Shown: piece by piece, positions 11,101-22,115 of the stretch
Layout: the number at the start of each line of letters is the position of its first letter
Position numbering within the stretch: position 1 is the first letter of the stretch
From: Trebouxia sp. TZW2008
Taxonomy: Eukaryota; Chlorophyta; Trebouxiophyceae; Trebouxiales; Trebouxiaceae
DNA length: 64,000 nucleotides
Assembly (NCBI GenBank): GCA_002118135.1
Contig: BDIU01000273.1
Coordinates: 180,113 to 244,112 of the forward strand
Direction: 5' to 3'
The notes under the pieces: model-generated
The model's input: only the letters and a program-made list of their open reading frames with translations
Told to the model about the DNA's origin: nothing
Database searches by the model: none
Translations under genes and position numbers: made by a program

Positions 11101-13549
11101 GCCCTCGTCACATAGGCGACACTCCTTTGCTGGATGTGACCGATGAAGGCTGGTCACACTGGCTACGACTCTTTGCTGGGTGTCTATGAGCCCTAATTAC
11201 ATGGGCTTGCAAGCTTGCTATGTGTAGCTATGGAAGCCTGACTACACAGGCACCAAACCCCTGCTAAGCGTGACCTGTGTAGCTTACATAGGCCCAACTG
11301 CAAAGACCACTAAGCACAGCAATGTGTGCACAGAAATATGTGCCGCCATGAGGGGAGTGGGTCAAGGAACATACCTGCTGTTTCTTCAGAGAGCTCACGC
11401 AGAGCTGTTGCCTGAGGGGTGTCATCACGTGGCTTGCGCTTCCCACCTGTAACAGCAGTAATGTCAGCGAAAGACATTGAGACTTTGCTGCTTGACAACT
11501 TGACATCGCAGGCATCCGCTTTTTATGCATTTGCCAGCCTGCTGAGATAGACTCAAGTGACATACATGTAGGAATGCTGCTAGAATGTGCAATATAGTGC
11601 TGCTGTTTTGTTGTGTAAGTGTTGTGGTGCTTCTGTACATGCCATGACGGGGGATTGCTGCATTGCTATTGATATGTCATGAAGGCAAGACTTGCGAAGA
11701 CACAGGTCAAGAGCGTACACAAATCGCTGATATTGATGCAGGACGTGCGCTCTTGACTGACCTAGCAAGCCGTAAGGCAGATCCCGGCGAGCGCTGCTCT
11801 GCACCATGCCTCGGGCCATCTTGCTTGTGCGATTCTTCTCTTGAGCCATTAGCACCCTCAAGTGCCCGTCTGGCTTGCCAAAGCTAGTGACAATCACACC
11901 AGCGGCAGCAAAGTTGCGCTTGTCTGCACCATTGGGCAGCAGCCTGCACCATTGCATTGCGTGACTGAATGCGCCCACAAATCAGTTGTGCTTTTTGCCA
12001 CTGATGATGCCATGATGCGCGCAAGTCCTGTGAGGCTTTGCCAAAGCTGATCACAAGCACATCAGCACCAGCAGCAGCAAGATTGCGCTTGTCTGCAGCA
12101 TGAGCAGCAGTCTGCACCAATGCATTGCGTGTTGCTGTGATTGTTGGAGCCGTTGGCAACATCAGGTGTGCTGCAATGCACGAGTCATGTTCACAAGCCT
12201 GACAAGGCTGCACACGTGTCTTTGCTATTGCTCCGCTGATAGCTTGCACATGTCACAACAATCCATGACACAGCAGGGGTGGAGAACAAGGCTTGGACAC
12301 TGCAAAAGTCCTTTCAGGCATGCCCCAAGCAAGTGGACGTCAACTGTGCATTGAGATTGCAACACTTTTGCCAGAGTTGAGCTGCTGTATGAAGTGCTCT
12401 GATCACCTGCCATACGTCAATGCAACAACCCCAGCCTGTCAAGTAGTGACATAGTGTGCCTGAAAGGACGGGGCTGTGAATGCACGGGCTGCAAAAGCGA
12501 CTTACGATTTGCCCAATCTCACAATTCTTTGCTTCTCTCTTTTGCTAGTCTTCTCTCCAGGCGTTGGAACTTGTTGCCTTGACACTTTGGCTGTAGAAAT
12601 TTGTTCAACGGTTCCCACTTGCGCCTGACCCTGTGTCTTAGGCTGCTGCCCTCTGTGCTTTTCCTGCTTTGCTTTTTTATGCTGACATTGATGCTGTCGT
12701 GGCGATTGAGCAAATTGACTCGCAGCTCGAAGGCTTGAGGCTGGAACGCGATACAATTTTATGGTTTGATGCAACTCCTGACGAGTGCCATCTTTGCTGA
12801 TGACAGGCCGCAGTTTGACTGCAGGCTGTGTAGTGACCAGGACATTCTGTGGCGTTGTTGATCTAGGCTGTGCTTGCTTGCCACCAGAGTCTGCTTGACC
12901 AGTATCTGCGCAACCAGTTGATGGTGTTGACACATGCCCAACATGCATGCATAGCTGAGTCAGCACGATCGCAGATGCAGGGCAGCTGTTTGAGCCGGCT
13001 ATGGACAAAGGGGTGCTGGCCTACCTGTGTTGCTACGCTGAGAGGATACAGGATGCTCCGTCTTTTCAACTTTGTCTGGTGATCCAGGGAGTTTCAGCTG
13101 CCTCTTGCCAAAGTGAGATACAGCAACCTTTTTGTTCCGTCCTGAGCGCTTCACTGTGACCAGTTTGGGTTTGCTTTGGACTTTGGCCCAGACCTGCGAG
13201 CCTTCCGGACGTGCTGCTGTGACAGCGCCTCGACAGGTTGGATAGCCACTGCAAGACGGCAGATACGCCCGCACAAGCACCATATCGCTGTTACTTTTGG
13301 CCTGCAGCAGAGTTATAAACAGAGATTTGAAATGTGTCAAGACACATCTCCGACTGCACAGAGACAATCAAGGCCAGCAGTCTTGTAATGGTGGCCAAAT
13401 GATGCCCCAAGAGACACTGCCACCGTACGTTTTCCCACCTGGAAAAGCAGATTATCTGGAGTGCCAACTCTGCCAACAGGCTTCTGGTCACAGCATGCGA
13501 AACGATTTGGTCCAAGCAGAATAAGGCTTTGTTCGCTTGCTACAGCCAA
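8104..13549 (-). CDS. Nudix hydrolase with long basic N-terminal extension
   Basis: Eight exons join with consistent phase into 467 residues: 13439-13549, 13025-13301, 12506-12905, 11762-11943, 11375-11446, 10133-10209, 9455-9561, 8104-8281. Residues 1-262 are basic and rich in Lys, Gln and Ser, with no domain I can name; a short CSGYPTCRG there resembles topoisomerase C4 zinc fingers but lacks the other cysteine pair. The Nudix fold runs about 268-410: strand DKRNFAAAGVIVTSFGK, then the Nudix box formed across introns, LLGGKRKPRDDTPQATALRE followed by LSEETA (RE-U-x-E-E core), then FVGGGSMYYIFFCMLED and CDTASLAWVPLREL. The family hydrolyses nucleoside diphosphates linked to another group; substrate cannot be read. 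The last exon was chosen because its acceptor at 8281 restores phase and gives a charged tail before TGA; this junction spans 1.2 kb and is the least certain. Confidence 0.8.
8780..9090. repeat. Tandem repeat, about 80-90 bp unit, four copies
   Basis: Repeating block around CATGATCATGTCA, GCTGCGGGGCCA and GTGTGAGTGCAGGGCTG, spaced about 85 bp apart, in the last intron of the Nudix gene. It makes overlapping open frames on the plus strand that look alike because they are repeat copies. Confidence 0.75.
10690..11290. repeat. Degenerate minisatellite, about 45-50 bp unit, roughly twelve copies
   Basis: Each unit carries a version of TTTGCTGGGTGTGACC, TATGTAGCCTGG and CACAGGCTACACCC. The array lies in the Nudix-gene intron between exons 5 and 6. 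Units are diverged, so the array is old. Confidence 0.75.
12028..12131 (-). repeat. Exon echo of Nudix exon 4
   Basis: Copies the 5' half of the exon at 11762-11943 with its acceptor and upstream intron: GCGCTTGTCTGCAGCATGAG against GCGCTTGTCTGCACCATTGG on the plus strand. Reading it as coding adds an out-of-family frame, so it is an intronic copy. Confidence 0.75.
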
Positions 13550-13877
13550 AGGTGATCCAGTCAGCTACCATGCGCGAACCGCTCGACTGACGCCTCACTG
13601 ACGAGGTGGGATTCGGTGAAAGATGAAAGAAGAAGAAGCTGAGATGCCATCCGAACGCCTCAGACATCTGTTACGGTGAAGCTACGCTCGCACAGTCATC
13701 TTATGATTCGCGTGACAGCTCGTGAGTGTACCTCGACTCGACGCCCGCGCCGGACCTTCGGCGCTGCCCGGGCTGGTTGCATGACTCATTCTTATTAACA
13801 CGCCGGTGCTAAGCCCAGAGCGCAAGTCGCACAGTGCACCGTATATACGAGATCTTTTCTAACACTCCAACACAGCT
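13550..13877. promoter_or_regulatory. Divergent intergenic region, Nudix / membrane protein
   Basis: The 328 bp between two head-to-head start codons must carry both promoters and 5' UTRs. It is more CpG-rich than its surroundings (for example TCGACTCGACGCCCGCGCCGG). TATATA occurs at 13842-13847, about 35 bp before the plus-strand start. No factor site is assigned. Confidence 0.5.
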
Positions 13878-16800
13878 ATGGCAGGCGTCGAGATGAACGG
13901 CGTGCATGCCAGCCCGTCCGATGGTCAACAGCACAGCCAGCTGGTGACAGGTACTGCAATACTACTCACGGAGGCCAGCCTTCGCGGCTGTGCGCACAGA
14001 GCTTGACAGTACTAACCCCACGCAGGTGGCCTGCAGCATCCAGAAGCGCAGAGCTCCCACAGCGTTGCTCACGCAGATGTCGAGCACGGCAATGGACACA
14101 CTCACCAGCAGCACCATCACCAACATCACCAACATCAACCTCCCACCTACTCACATACTTGGGAACACCGGGTGTTCCAGGGCAGACCAGTGCCAGACCA
14201 TATCAAGTAAGCTATTTTGCCTATAGTGTTGCAACGCATTCAGCGCAATACCTTGTAGGCCTGGTACAACTGGAGGCATCTTGAGCTGCTCAATGAAGTG
14301 CAGGGAGGGCAAGGTCAAGTACCAGGGGTTTTTCTGGTACAAGGGCAAGCCTTTGCACATCACTGGTGTAGAGGGTATGAATCTCTGCAACTTGTAGACT
14401 AGGATACGAGTCATGCTGCTCACTGCACAGATGTAGCACTGACCAACACAAGACCATGGTCATTCTGTAAAGACTGTGTTCACAGTTCAGTCATGGTGCA
14501 CAAGATCATTCAGCTGCCTTGCAGTGTCTGTTATTGAGTCATGCAGCTAAGCTTTGTCAGTGCTTGGTGGCCCTCCTTTGGTAGTAATGTGCATAATTGT
14601 GAGTAGCTGGTTGCAGGTGTGGATGAGCAGGGACAGCCATTTCACTGGAGTCATAGGCGCCACAGGTAATCTTATGCTAAGCATATTGTGCATCAAACTT
14701 GTGGTCTGGCGCTGTGCACGTCTTCAACAACAGAGGGCCCGAAGTCTTGACTTGCGTTGATGTACTTGCGTCATTACACGCAGGGGCAAAGGTCTTGAAC
14801 TGCTTGGATGCATTCACATGTTCGAATCAGGAAGGCAAGGCTGCAGCATCATGAAGTGCAACACTTGTCACACAAGCAGAGAATTCACTTTCTGAGATTA
14901 CTGTTGTGCAAACACAAATTGCTCATTGCATTGTGTGCGTGCCTCAGGAAGGGAAGGCTGCAACATCATGAGGTGCAGCAGCTGTCAGGCAAGCAAAAGT
15001 TTCACTGGTGGCGTTGGCTGGCTTTCTGGAACTACAACAACAAGGGGCCTAAGTTGGCCATCTCCTGGTGGATTGCTTGGACCTTCTTCTATGGTTCAGC
15101 ACTCTTTACTCTTGGCTCTGCTGCTTCCCTCAGTCACAAGGTCAGCTTGTTGAATTTGGTATTCAACCATGCATGAATAGTTGATCGAGTGAGTGAGTGG
15201 CCAGCTGATGGCTTGCTTGCTTTGCTCCTGTGCTCATGTCATGGAGGCACCTGCATTATCTTTTCTTCAGTTTTGACTCTGCTGCTTCTTTCAGTCACAA
15301 GTCAACTTTTACAAGACCCATCATGCATTCATTGACTGACTGTGTGCTTACTGTGCTTCTGTGTCTCAGCAAGGGCAAGGTGAGTAGACAATTTGGCTGA
15401 TAGTCATCTCCTGGTAAGTGCCTGGACTTGCTTCTTAGGTTCAGCAGTCTTCACTCTGGGCTCTGCAGCCTCTCTCAGTCACAAGGCAAGCTTGCTGGCT
15501 TGCTATGTCGATTGGTATTGAATCGTGCAACAAAGTGCTTGCTTGGATTCAGCGCTCATGCCAAAGCAAGACAGGGGAGTGGGTTGCATCAGGTCATGGA
15601 GTTGCAAATCAGGCTAGATTGATTGAATAGTTGTTTAGTTATGTCAGACCTGTGCAAGTGCAGGGTGCCAGATTCCTGGTTTTACACAGGCAAGAGACCT
15701 CATTTCACAGCTTGCGTCCTTTTCATGCTTGCCTTGGGTTTCAAATGCCAGTGTAGTGAATGGGAGGATCATTATTGTTTGCAGGTCTTTACAGACGGCA
15801 CACACAGACCTAGTGAGTATGATTGGCTGATTGGCTACCCAGATGTGTTCGGGGCGTGCTTTTTCTTCTGGCCAGGAGTGTGGCTGCTGGTTGTGGAGAA
15901 TGCAAACACAGATTTGGAGCTGAGGCGTCACAACTGGGAGGCGCTTGGCAGAAAGGGCAAAAGACCTGGGTAAGAATTTCACCTCGCGGCATGTTCAGAC
16001 TCAGATGCTCGGAGCATTTGTCTGAATCGATGCATGACTCAATGACCAGGGAAGTGCCTGTAATAGTGCAATTGGCTTGAGGCATTTGGCTAGCACAGCA
16101 AATTGCCAACAATCACTGCGTTAGCAGGGGAGCAGCCAATGACCCAAGGCAACCAGTGAAGAAATTGTTTCATCGAGCAATCAGAGCACTCAGCAGCCCA
16201 GTCACCTTGATCAGTCACTCGTCCAAAGCATCAGTCTATCAAATGATCAGCGGCAGGGCATTCAATCATATGGTTGAGTATTGAGTCAGTCAGTCATTGA
16301 AGCACACATCTGATCAATTGGTGATCAATCAGTTGGTCATTTGTAGGGCAGTCAATCATCACAATCAATCATGCATCCAACCAGCTTATCAGTCAGACTC
16401 TCCAATTTGACCACTACTGTAGCAGCCTTAGTCGGTCAGTCAATCAAGCAAGCAAGCATTAAGTTGACCACATGACCGATCTGTGAAGGTGCAATCCATT
16501 TTTAGCTGGTGGGCTAGCTGTTCACCCAGTGAGGTCATATGTGCATATGCCTGCTGCAGGTATCGAATTCTGCTGCCAGTGAAGACAGACAACATGTTGT
16601 GGTGGGCATCCGTGCTGATGTTCATAGGAGCCACAGGTTTCAACATTTCCAACATTGCTGGGGTGGTGTATGCTGACTATCCCTCCCTTAGCCCCTCACA
16701 GAGTCACATAGTGAGTACTGCTGTCAAACTTGAATGACATACGTATCCCTCTCTGTACTGCTTACAGACTTACCTTGTGTAGTGTAAGTAATGTGCATCC

Positions 16801-17975
16801 CTCACAACCCTGCTGGACTGATTTATGCTGTCTTACCCTCCCTTAGCCCCTCCCTCAGCTCCTCACAGAGTCATGTAGTAAGTCTTGCTGTGAACGTGTG
16901 ATCATCATGTAACCCTTGAACAGCCATGCATGAGATCATTGAATTTGTGAGCGCTATCATTGTGGCAACTCAGTGCTTCTTGTTGGGCCCCTTGAGAGTC
17001 ACCAAGCCAGTGTAGTGCAACCTGTAAATCATGTCCGATCCTTTTTTGTTGATGGGCACTACGAAATTCTGCAATTCAATGCTTCTCCCTGGATCTGTCA
17101 CAGAGACATATAGCAAGGACTTGGTGCAGCCTGTGAAGTCTGCCTGATTTGTGCACTGCATCCCTTTTTATGTTTGCTCAATTATACAAGAGCGAGCGCC
17201 TCACACAGGAAATCAATGCTTGCACATTCAATATAAGGAAAGCTGTATTGGTTTTGTCAACAGCTGCAGATTTGGCTTTGGTCAAGTAAATGTGACGAGG
17301 TCCCAACTGTCATGCAGCTGACATGTTTTGCCTTTTTCCAGGACTGGTGGGTGTATTTCCCAATCACATTTGGGTCAGCGTGTTTTGTGGTGGCATCTAT
17401 ACCCTTCTGCATGGACGGAGTCCATAGTGTATGGCGAGGTAGGGCAAATCTTTTGGTTCATATTGATGTTTGCTTTCTCTTTTGCTCTTTTTGGTTGCTT
17501 ATAACATAATGCTTTGCGCAAAAGGCGTTTCAGACTGTGTGTCTAGACAGATGCTGCCGTTGTGACCACCCAGCATGTAGGTGTAGCATGCGCAGCGCAT
17601 GTAGAATCAGAAGTGGTTGAAACGGTGCACTGCTTCTGTCTGTACCCAAAACAGCGACAGAGCCTGACTGGCAAGCATCTAAATGATGTTGATGATAGTA
17701 AAGTGCACAAACTTTGGCTTGACTTGCGTGTAACTGGTGCAGGTTATTTGCCACTGACCAAGAAAGAGTGGAAGAGTCTTCCATTCTGGATCAATGCATG
17801 GCAGCTGTGGGGCAGCATAGGCTTTCTAATCAGCGCTGCATCACCCTACAAGCTTGACATCACATGGAAGGGTGAAGTCATTGAGTTAATCTTTGGAGGC
17901 CTGATTGGCAGTATTTGGTTCTGGCTGAATGGCTATGGTCTGTATCTGGAATTGGCAAATCCACATGTTGATTGA
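13878..17975 (+). CDS. Six-span membrane protein, three hairpin repeats, His-rich N-terminus
   Basis: Nine exons join in phase into 410 residues: 13878-13950, 14026-14206, 14304-14374, 14617-14665, 14948-15140, 15785-15969, 16560-16710, 17342-17438, 17743-17975. The start ATG follows a short leader. Residues 25-85 are His/Gln rich, including HTHQQHHHQHHQHQ, a plausible metal-binding stretch. Then come six hydrophobic spans arranged as three similar pairs. First helices: WWIAWTFFYGSALFTLGSAA, WWASVLMFIGATGFNISN and WINAWQLWGSIGFLISAAS; second helices each carry FG or GG with aromatic residues, for example YFPITFGSACFVVAS. The pattern recalls the two-helix YrhK-like fold, but this is from memory of the motif, not a search. 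No catalytic residues seen. Introns hold echoes of exons 5 and 7. Confidence 0.77.
14818..14902 (+). repeat. Exon echo of membrane-protein exon 5, 5' part
   Basis: AGGCTGCAGCATCATGAAGT here matches AGGCTGCAACATCATGAGGT at the start of exon 5 (14948-15140), continuing through the CAAGCAGA and TTTCAC region before diverging. Confidence 0.75.
15265..15490 (+). repeat. Two exon echoes of membrane-protein exon 5, 3' part
   Basis: At 15268-15306 and 15425-15486 the end of exon 5 recurs (CTCTGCTGCTTCTTTCAGTC and CTCTGCAGCCTCTCTCAGTC, each followed by ACAAG). The first lacks the donor dinucleotide. Confidence 0.75.
16180..16450. repeat. Degenerate ATCA/CAGT-rich simple repeat
   Basis: Irregular AATCA, CAGTC and TCATC units fill the intron before exon 7 of the membrane-protein gene. 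Confidence 0.6.
16835..16885 (+). repeat. Exon echo of membrane-protein exon 7, 3' end
   Basis: CCCTCCCTTAGCCCCTC and CTCACAGAGTCATGTAGTAA repeat the end and donor of exon 7 (16560-16710). Confidence 0.7.
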
Positions 17976-18066
17976 CTGTAGGCTTGTTGAGACAAAAATG
18001 AAGGATGGCATGGGAAGGGTCAGAGGGGCAGGGTGGGGGGGGGGGGGTTCCAAATTGNNGGGGGGG

Positions 18067-18102
<36 letters not shown>

Positions 18103-18722
18103 CCAAATTTGGTCAGTCAGTGGTCAGAGCATGCTTGCGGCAAGTGTTGAATGTGCTGCTTTGGGAAGCAGTGCATTTTCCATTTGTGCTGTGCTGTGTT
18201 GTCTGGCCTTTTTACCTAGTGCTTTTGGCAGGATATTGACAGGCCTCAACAAACGCAATGGGTTTGGCTCTTGTGGATTGCTTTGGCAACGTCAGATCTA
18301 GAAACATGCAGTCAAATCATCAGGCAGTGTTAACATAGACTAAGTGTCTCGTGGTGACAAAAGCTGTCTCAACTGTTTGGTCTGTCATACTGACACAGAG
18401 TCGTGTTGTCTGATGAAAAGCCACATGCTCACGCGACTCCTGTGCTTTGATGCACAAAGTTCAGGCCAAGTAGCATATCTTCCTGACATACGAAGATGCA
18501 TGGCTGAATTGCTTCAGTTCATGCTCTTTGGCTGGTCTCGGAGCCCTACGGGGAAACTTTCGCAGGCCAAGGCAAAGTCATTGGGAAATAGGTGTTGTGC
18601 TGCGGCCTTTCACAACTATCCTGTGCAAACTGAAGCGGGTCAGACTGTTAGCTGTGCGGTACGATGCAAGTGGTGTTGGCTGTAAGGCAGCGTGCCACTT
18701 GACAGCTTGAAGCGTTGAAGCG
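17976..18722. other. Intergenic region with poly-G gap
   Basis: Between two plus-strand genes, so it should hold a 3' UTR and the promoter of the LRR gene. Positions 18036-18102 are almost pure G with two undetermined bases at 18058-18059. The phrase GGGGTTCCAAATT flanks the run on both sides. Length here is unreliable. No gene seen. Confidence 0.6.
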
Positions 18723-21700
18723 ATGCCTCCGAAGAAAAGTGGCAAAAAGAAAAAGGAAGCAGAGCCGCAGGAGCCAGAACACGATGGGTCCTGGGAGAAG
18801 GTCAGCGCCCTAATCAGTGTGCACAGCGGTGCTGGACGTTTTCTCTGCAGCATCACTTTGTACGTTGACAATGTTGGATGTCTGCTCTGCCAACAGACCA
18901 GTAGCATAGTCATCAGGCAAACTTGCGACTCCAAGCGCGAGATCAGTGTCAATATTATCGCAGGCAGTAGAGACTGGCCTGTGGGAGCTGCCTCCTACGT
19001 CCCTTCCAGACGCCAACACCTGGCCTACATGGGGTGCCCTCAGAGAGCGTGTCCTGACAGCATGCAAGCACATCAACATCCTAGGCAGTGCTGCTGTCAG
19101 AGACACCTTTGTCTCAGAGCTTGTGAAGCTTTCACCTCCAGAGCTACACACACTGGTCAGCATCGCAGTGTGTCGCAATGCTTGACGTTCTTGTTGACTT
19201 GACTGGCATTCCCTGCTGCTTGCTGCGGCAAGAAGGCTTGCAACACTGTTGTGAAAGCTTGCATTTGAGCATAATTCCAAAGACTTGGTCTTGCGCCCTG
19301 GCTGTCTGGTACTTAAGAGCATCAGCATGTGCTCTTATGCAGGAGTTGAGGGGCTCTATCAACTTGACCAAAGTCAGCATGTCGCCATCAACAGCATGCC
19401 CAAAGCTTGCTCAAGTTGACCTGTATGGCTGCCCCAAGCTTGTGTCAGTGCTGATCCAGTCTCAGTCGCTGACATCGCTCAAGCTGTCCAACTGCAGTCA
19501 ACTCACCAAGGTATTTTCCCTGTGCATTTTCTGATGAAGCTGAGATGGCATATGATACTGTGTCAGCTTCCCTGTCACTCCGTGTGCAAATCCTTTTAGC
19601 TCAAGATCCCAGTAAGAAGCATGTTCACAGAATCCAGCTCAATGGGCAAATGTACCAGAGCAAGGTGAAGCTCTCACAGATGTTTGAGCATGTCCTGCTC
19701 CAAATGGCCAGTGAAAGTCAAACAAGCACATCGAGGGACAGCCAATGAAAGGGACAGACACATAGCCAAACAGACAAAGAAGCAAACGGATTAACAGACA
19801 GACAGACAGACAGACAGATTGAGACACACGCGCAGGCACACAGAGAGGAACAGACAGGCACACAGAGATGAACAGACAGGCACACAGAGAGGAACAGACA
19901 GCTGAGCAGACAGGGAAATAGACAACCTGACAGACAGACATACAGTCAGAAATACAGTCAGACAGGTTGATGAATAGAGAAGCACGCAGACACGAGCATA
20001 CAACTCTAATCTGCTTGACTGTTTCAATCACATGCACACTGCTATGACAGTCTTGTGAATGCAAGTCATGACCATCACTGTTTACAGTGAGGTTCTGCAA
20101 TCTTGCTAGGTGCACACAGAAGCAATGAACTGCCTCACAGCGTGTGCTCCTGATTTGCCCTGACTTACAGAAGCTGGAGGCGTCAGGCTACCCAGGCTTG
20201 CAGACTCAGCCGCTGTGGAGGAAAACGCTCACTAAGTTCAGACCACATAGCTTGTCCCTGATTGATTGACTCACTAACATGCACACTGCTCATGTGTAAG
20301 CTTTTCTGCTTCTTTCAACTGCAGGTGATCATTCAATGCCCCAATCTGGAGAAGCTGGAAGCATCTGGCTGCCCAGGTTTGCAAACGCTGCTGCTGTGGA
20401 GTGACAAGCTGACCGAGCTGGACATCACTGACTCTAAGGTATGGCTTCATTTGCAGCCAGCAGTGCAGATGCAGATGACAAGTCATAGTCCCTGCTGGTT
20501 TCTGCTGTCTGTTGACCTGACATCTGCCTGCCATTTCTCTTGCTGCCTGCTCCTGAACGTGCAAGAGCATGCAGCCCAAACATGGAAGCATCTGGCTGCC
20601 CAGGCTTGCAAGCTCTACTACTGTGAAATGACAAACTGGATGAATTGGACATCCGTGGCTCTAAGGTAATGTTGCGCGTCTCGCTGGCAGCAAAGTCACC
20701 TGTTGTCTTGGTACCTGCTGAGGCCTGTTGTCTGTCAGCGTTGGATCTGCCTGCCAGCTGTCTGGCTGCCTGTCCAGCAGTGTGAAGACATTGAGAATGA
20801 GCAAAGTTCCTCTGACTGGTTAGACACATATTTGTACAAATGCCTGACTGGGTTGGACAGCCCCAACGGCAAGGTATTGCTGCGTGTGTGGCTGGTATCA
20901 AAGATGTAGTTGAGTTATATTGTTTCCTGTCACAAGTGCAGGAGCATATAGCTTGAACAAGTCCCTTTGAGAGATCTGCTAGAAACTCGTGTATATGAAA
21001 GCCTCATTGGGCAAGGTCAAAGTGCTTGTGCTTGTGAACGCCTACTAGCCAACCAGCACTGAATTTGCAAGGCAATCCAAGCCTGGGGCAACTGCTTGAC
21101 CAGAAGATGGTGCAAGTCAGGGGCCATTGCTTGACCAGATGGTGCAAGATCAGAGTGCTATTGCAGGCTGACAAGGCAAGACGGCTCAAAGGTTTATCAG
21201 GCACAGATCTGGAAACTGGTCAAGTGTGTTTGCAGTGCTTGAGCGACAAAACATGTTTCTTCGGCATGTGACTTTCCTTGCAGATTGTTGACTCAAGAAC
21301 AGTCAAACAAGGCAGGCTGCAACATCCATCATACATGGTAGCATCCTCATAGTTCCTAGCATCAACCCTGTGTCTTGCGCACTAGCGTGTCAGTGCCAGC
21401 AGGGCAAGACCAAACATGCCCTTGTTGCTTGCTGTCTTGCAAGGCTTTGGCCACACAGCATGCGCGTGTGTAACTTTTGCAGGGCCTGCTGCATCTGGGG
21501 CCAATGCAGGCCATCCTCGTCACCCTGAGTGTGCCGCTTCCAACAATGCTAGTGTTCTTTCAGAGGCAACACTGATCAGTCACTATAGTGAGTGATGGCC
21601 ATGTTTTGCAGGCCATGACTAAGCGGGAGCTATATTGTCCCAACCTGCTGGTGCGCAAGATGGTCCCTACAGTGCCGCCTCCCCGGCCAATCAAGCCTGT

Positions 21701-22115
21701 GCATCCCCCAATTGCTGACATTGTCAAGGTAGTTTGTTCTCCATTGATGCTATTCCTTTCTGTTGCCTTTCTAGTTGTTTTTCTCAAAATTGTCGCATGT
21801 TTCGTTTTTTGGTAAGGGTGCTCCTTCTAGCCGGTGTTTCTGCAATCTTGGCGCTGGACTCCGGCCATTCACTGTGTTTGAAATACAAGCATGTAGCCGC
21901 ATGGCCCTGTATGATCTTCTGGTGTGTTTGCAGTTACACCCAAATTGAGTTGCAGCAACCTGATGCACATGCACACGAGACTTATGAGTACTGCTGCATC
22001 ATTGCAGGATAGCATACACGAAGGGCTAGAGGAGAAGGGACGCATCAAGCAAGAGTTCAAGAACTCTGCTGAGACAAAGACCACCATACCTGCCATGTGG
22101 AAGCCCCTTTCTTGA
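18723..22115 (+). CDS. Leucine-rich-repeat protein with Lys-rich N-terminus
   Basis: Exons 18723-18800, 18964-19155, 19343-19510, 20325-20438, 21612-21728 and 22008-22115 all begin and end in phase 0 and give 258 residues ending in TGA, with AATAAA about 14 bp after the stop. The start MPPKKSGKKKKEAEP is strongly basic, followed by a helical segment ending VSELVKLSPPELHTL. Two exons code LRRs of the cysteine-containing type: CPKLAQVDLYGCPKL, LTSLKLSNCSQLTK, CPNLEKLEASGCPGLQ and LTELDITDSK. The C-terminus is proline-rich (VPPPRPIKPVHPPIADIVK) then charged. LRRs are protein-binding; no F-box or catalytic domain is visible. Because all introns are phase 0, further LRR exons could be inserted: an alternative at about 20783-20873 ends LTGLDSPNGK before GTATTG. 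Exon number is therefore a minimum. Confidence 0.7.
19785..19990. repeat. CAGACA-rich minisatellite
   Basis: CAGACAGA units then a CACACAGAGAGGAACAGACA unit (about 27 bp) repeated several times, in an LRR-gene intron. The open frames on the minus strand rich in Cys, Leu and Ser come from this array. Confidence 0.85.
20165..20875 (+). repeat. Exon echoes of LRR exon 4 (three)
   Basis: Copies of exon 4 (20325-20438) lie at 20165-20218 (AAGCTGGAGGCGTCAGGCTA), 20567-20668 (GGAAGCATCTGGCTGCCCAG through GGCTCTAAG|GTAATG) and, more diverged, 20840-20875. The second keeps a donor but contains an in-frame TGA. One may still work as an LRR exon. Confidence 0.72.

Noticed and set aside
13025..13301. 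Topoisomerase-type C4 zinc finger in the Nudix protein
   Set aside because: Only one Cys pair (CSGYPTC) is present; the partner pair is missing.
19639..20115. 158-codon minus-strand Cys/Val/Ser-rich frame
   Set aside because: It reads through the CAGACA minisatellite; composition follows the repeat.
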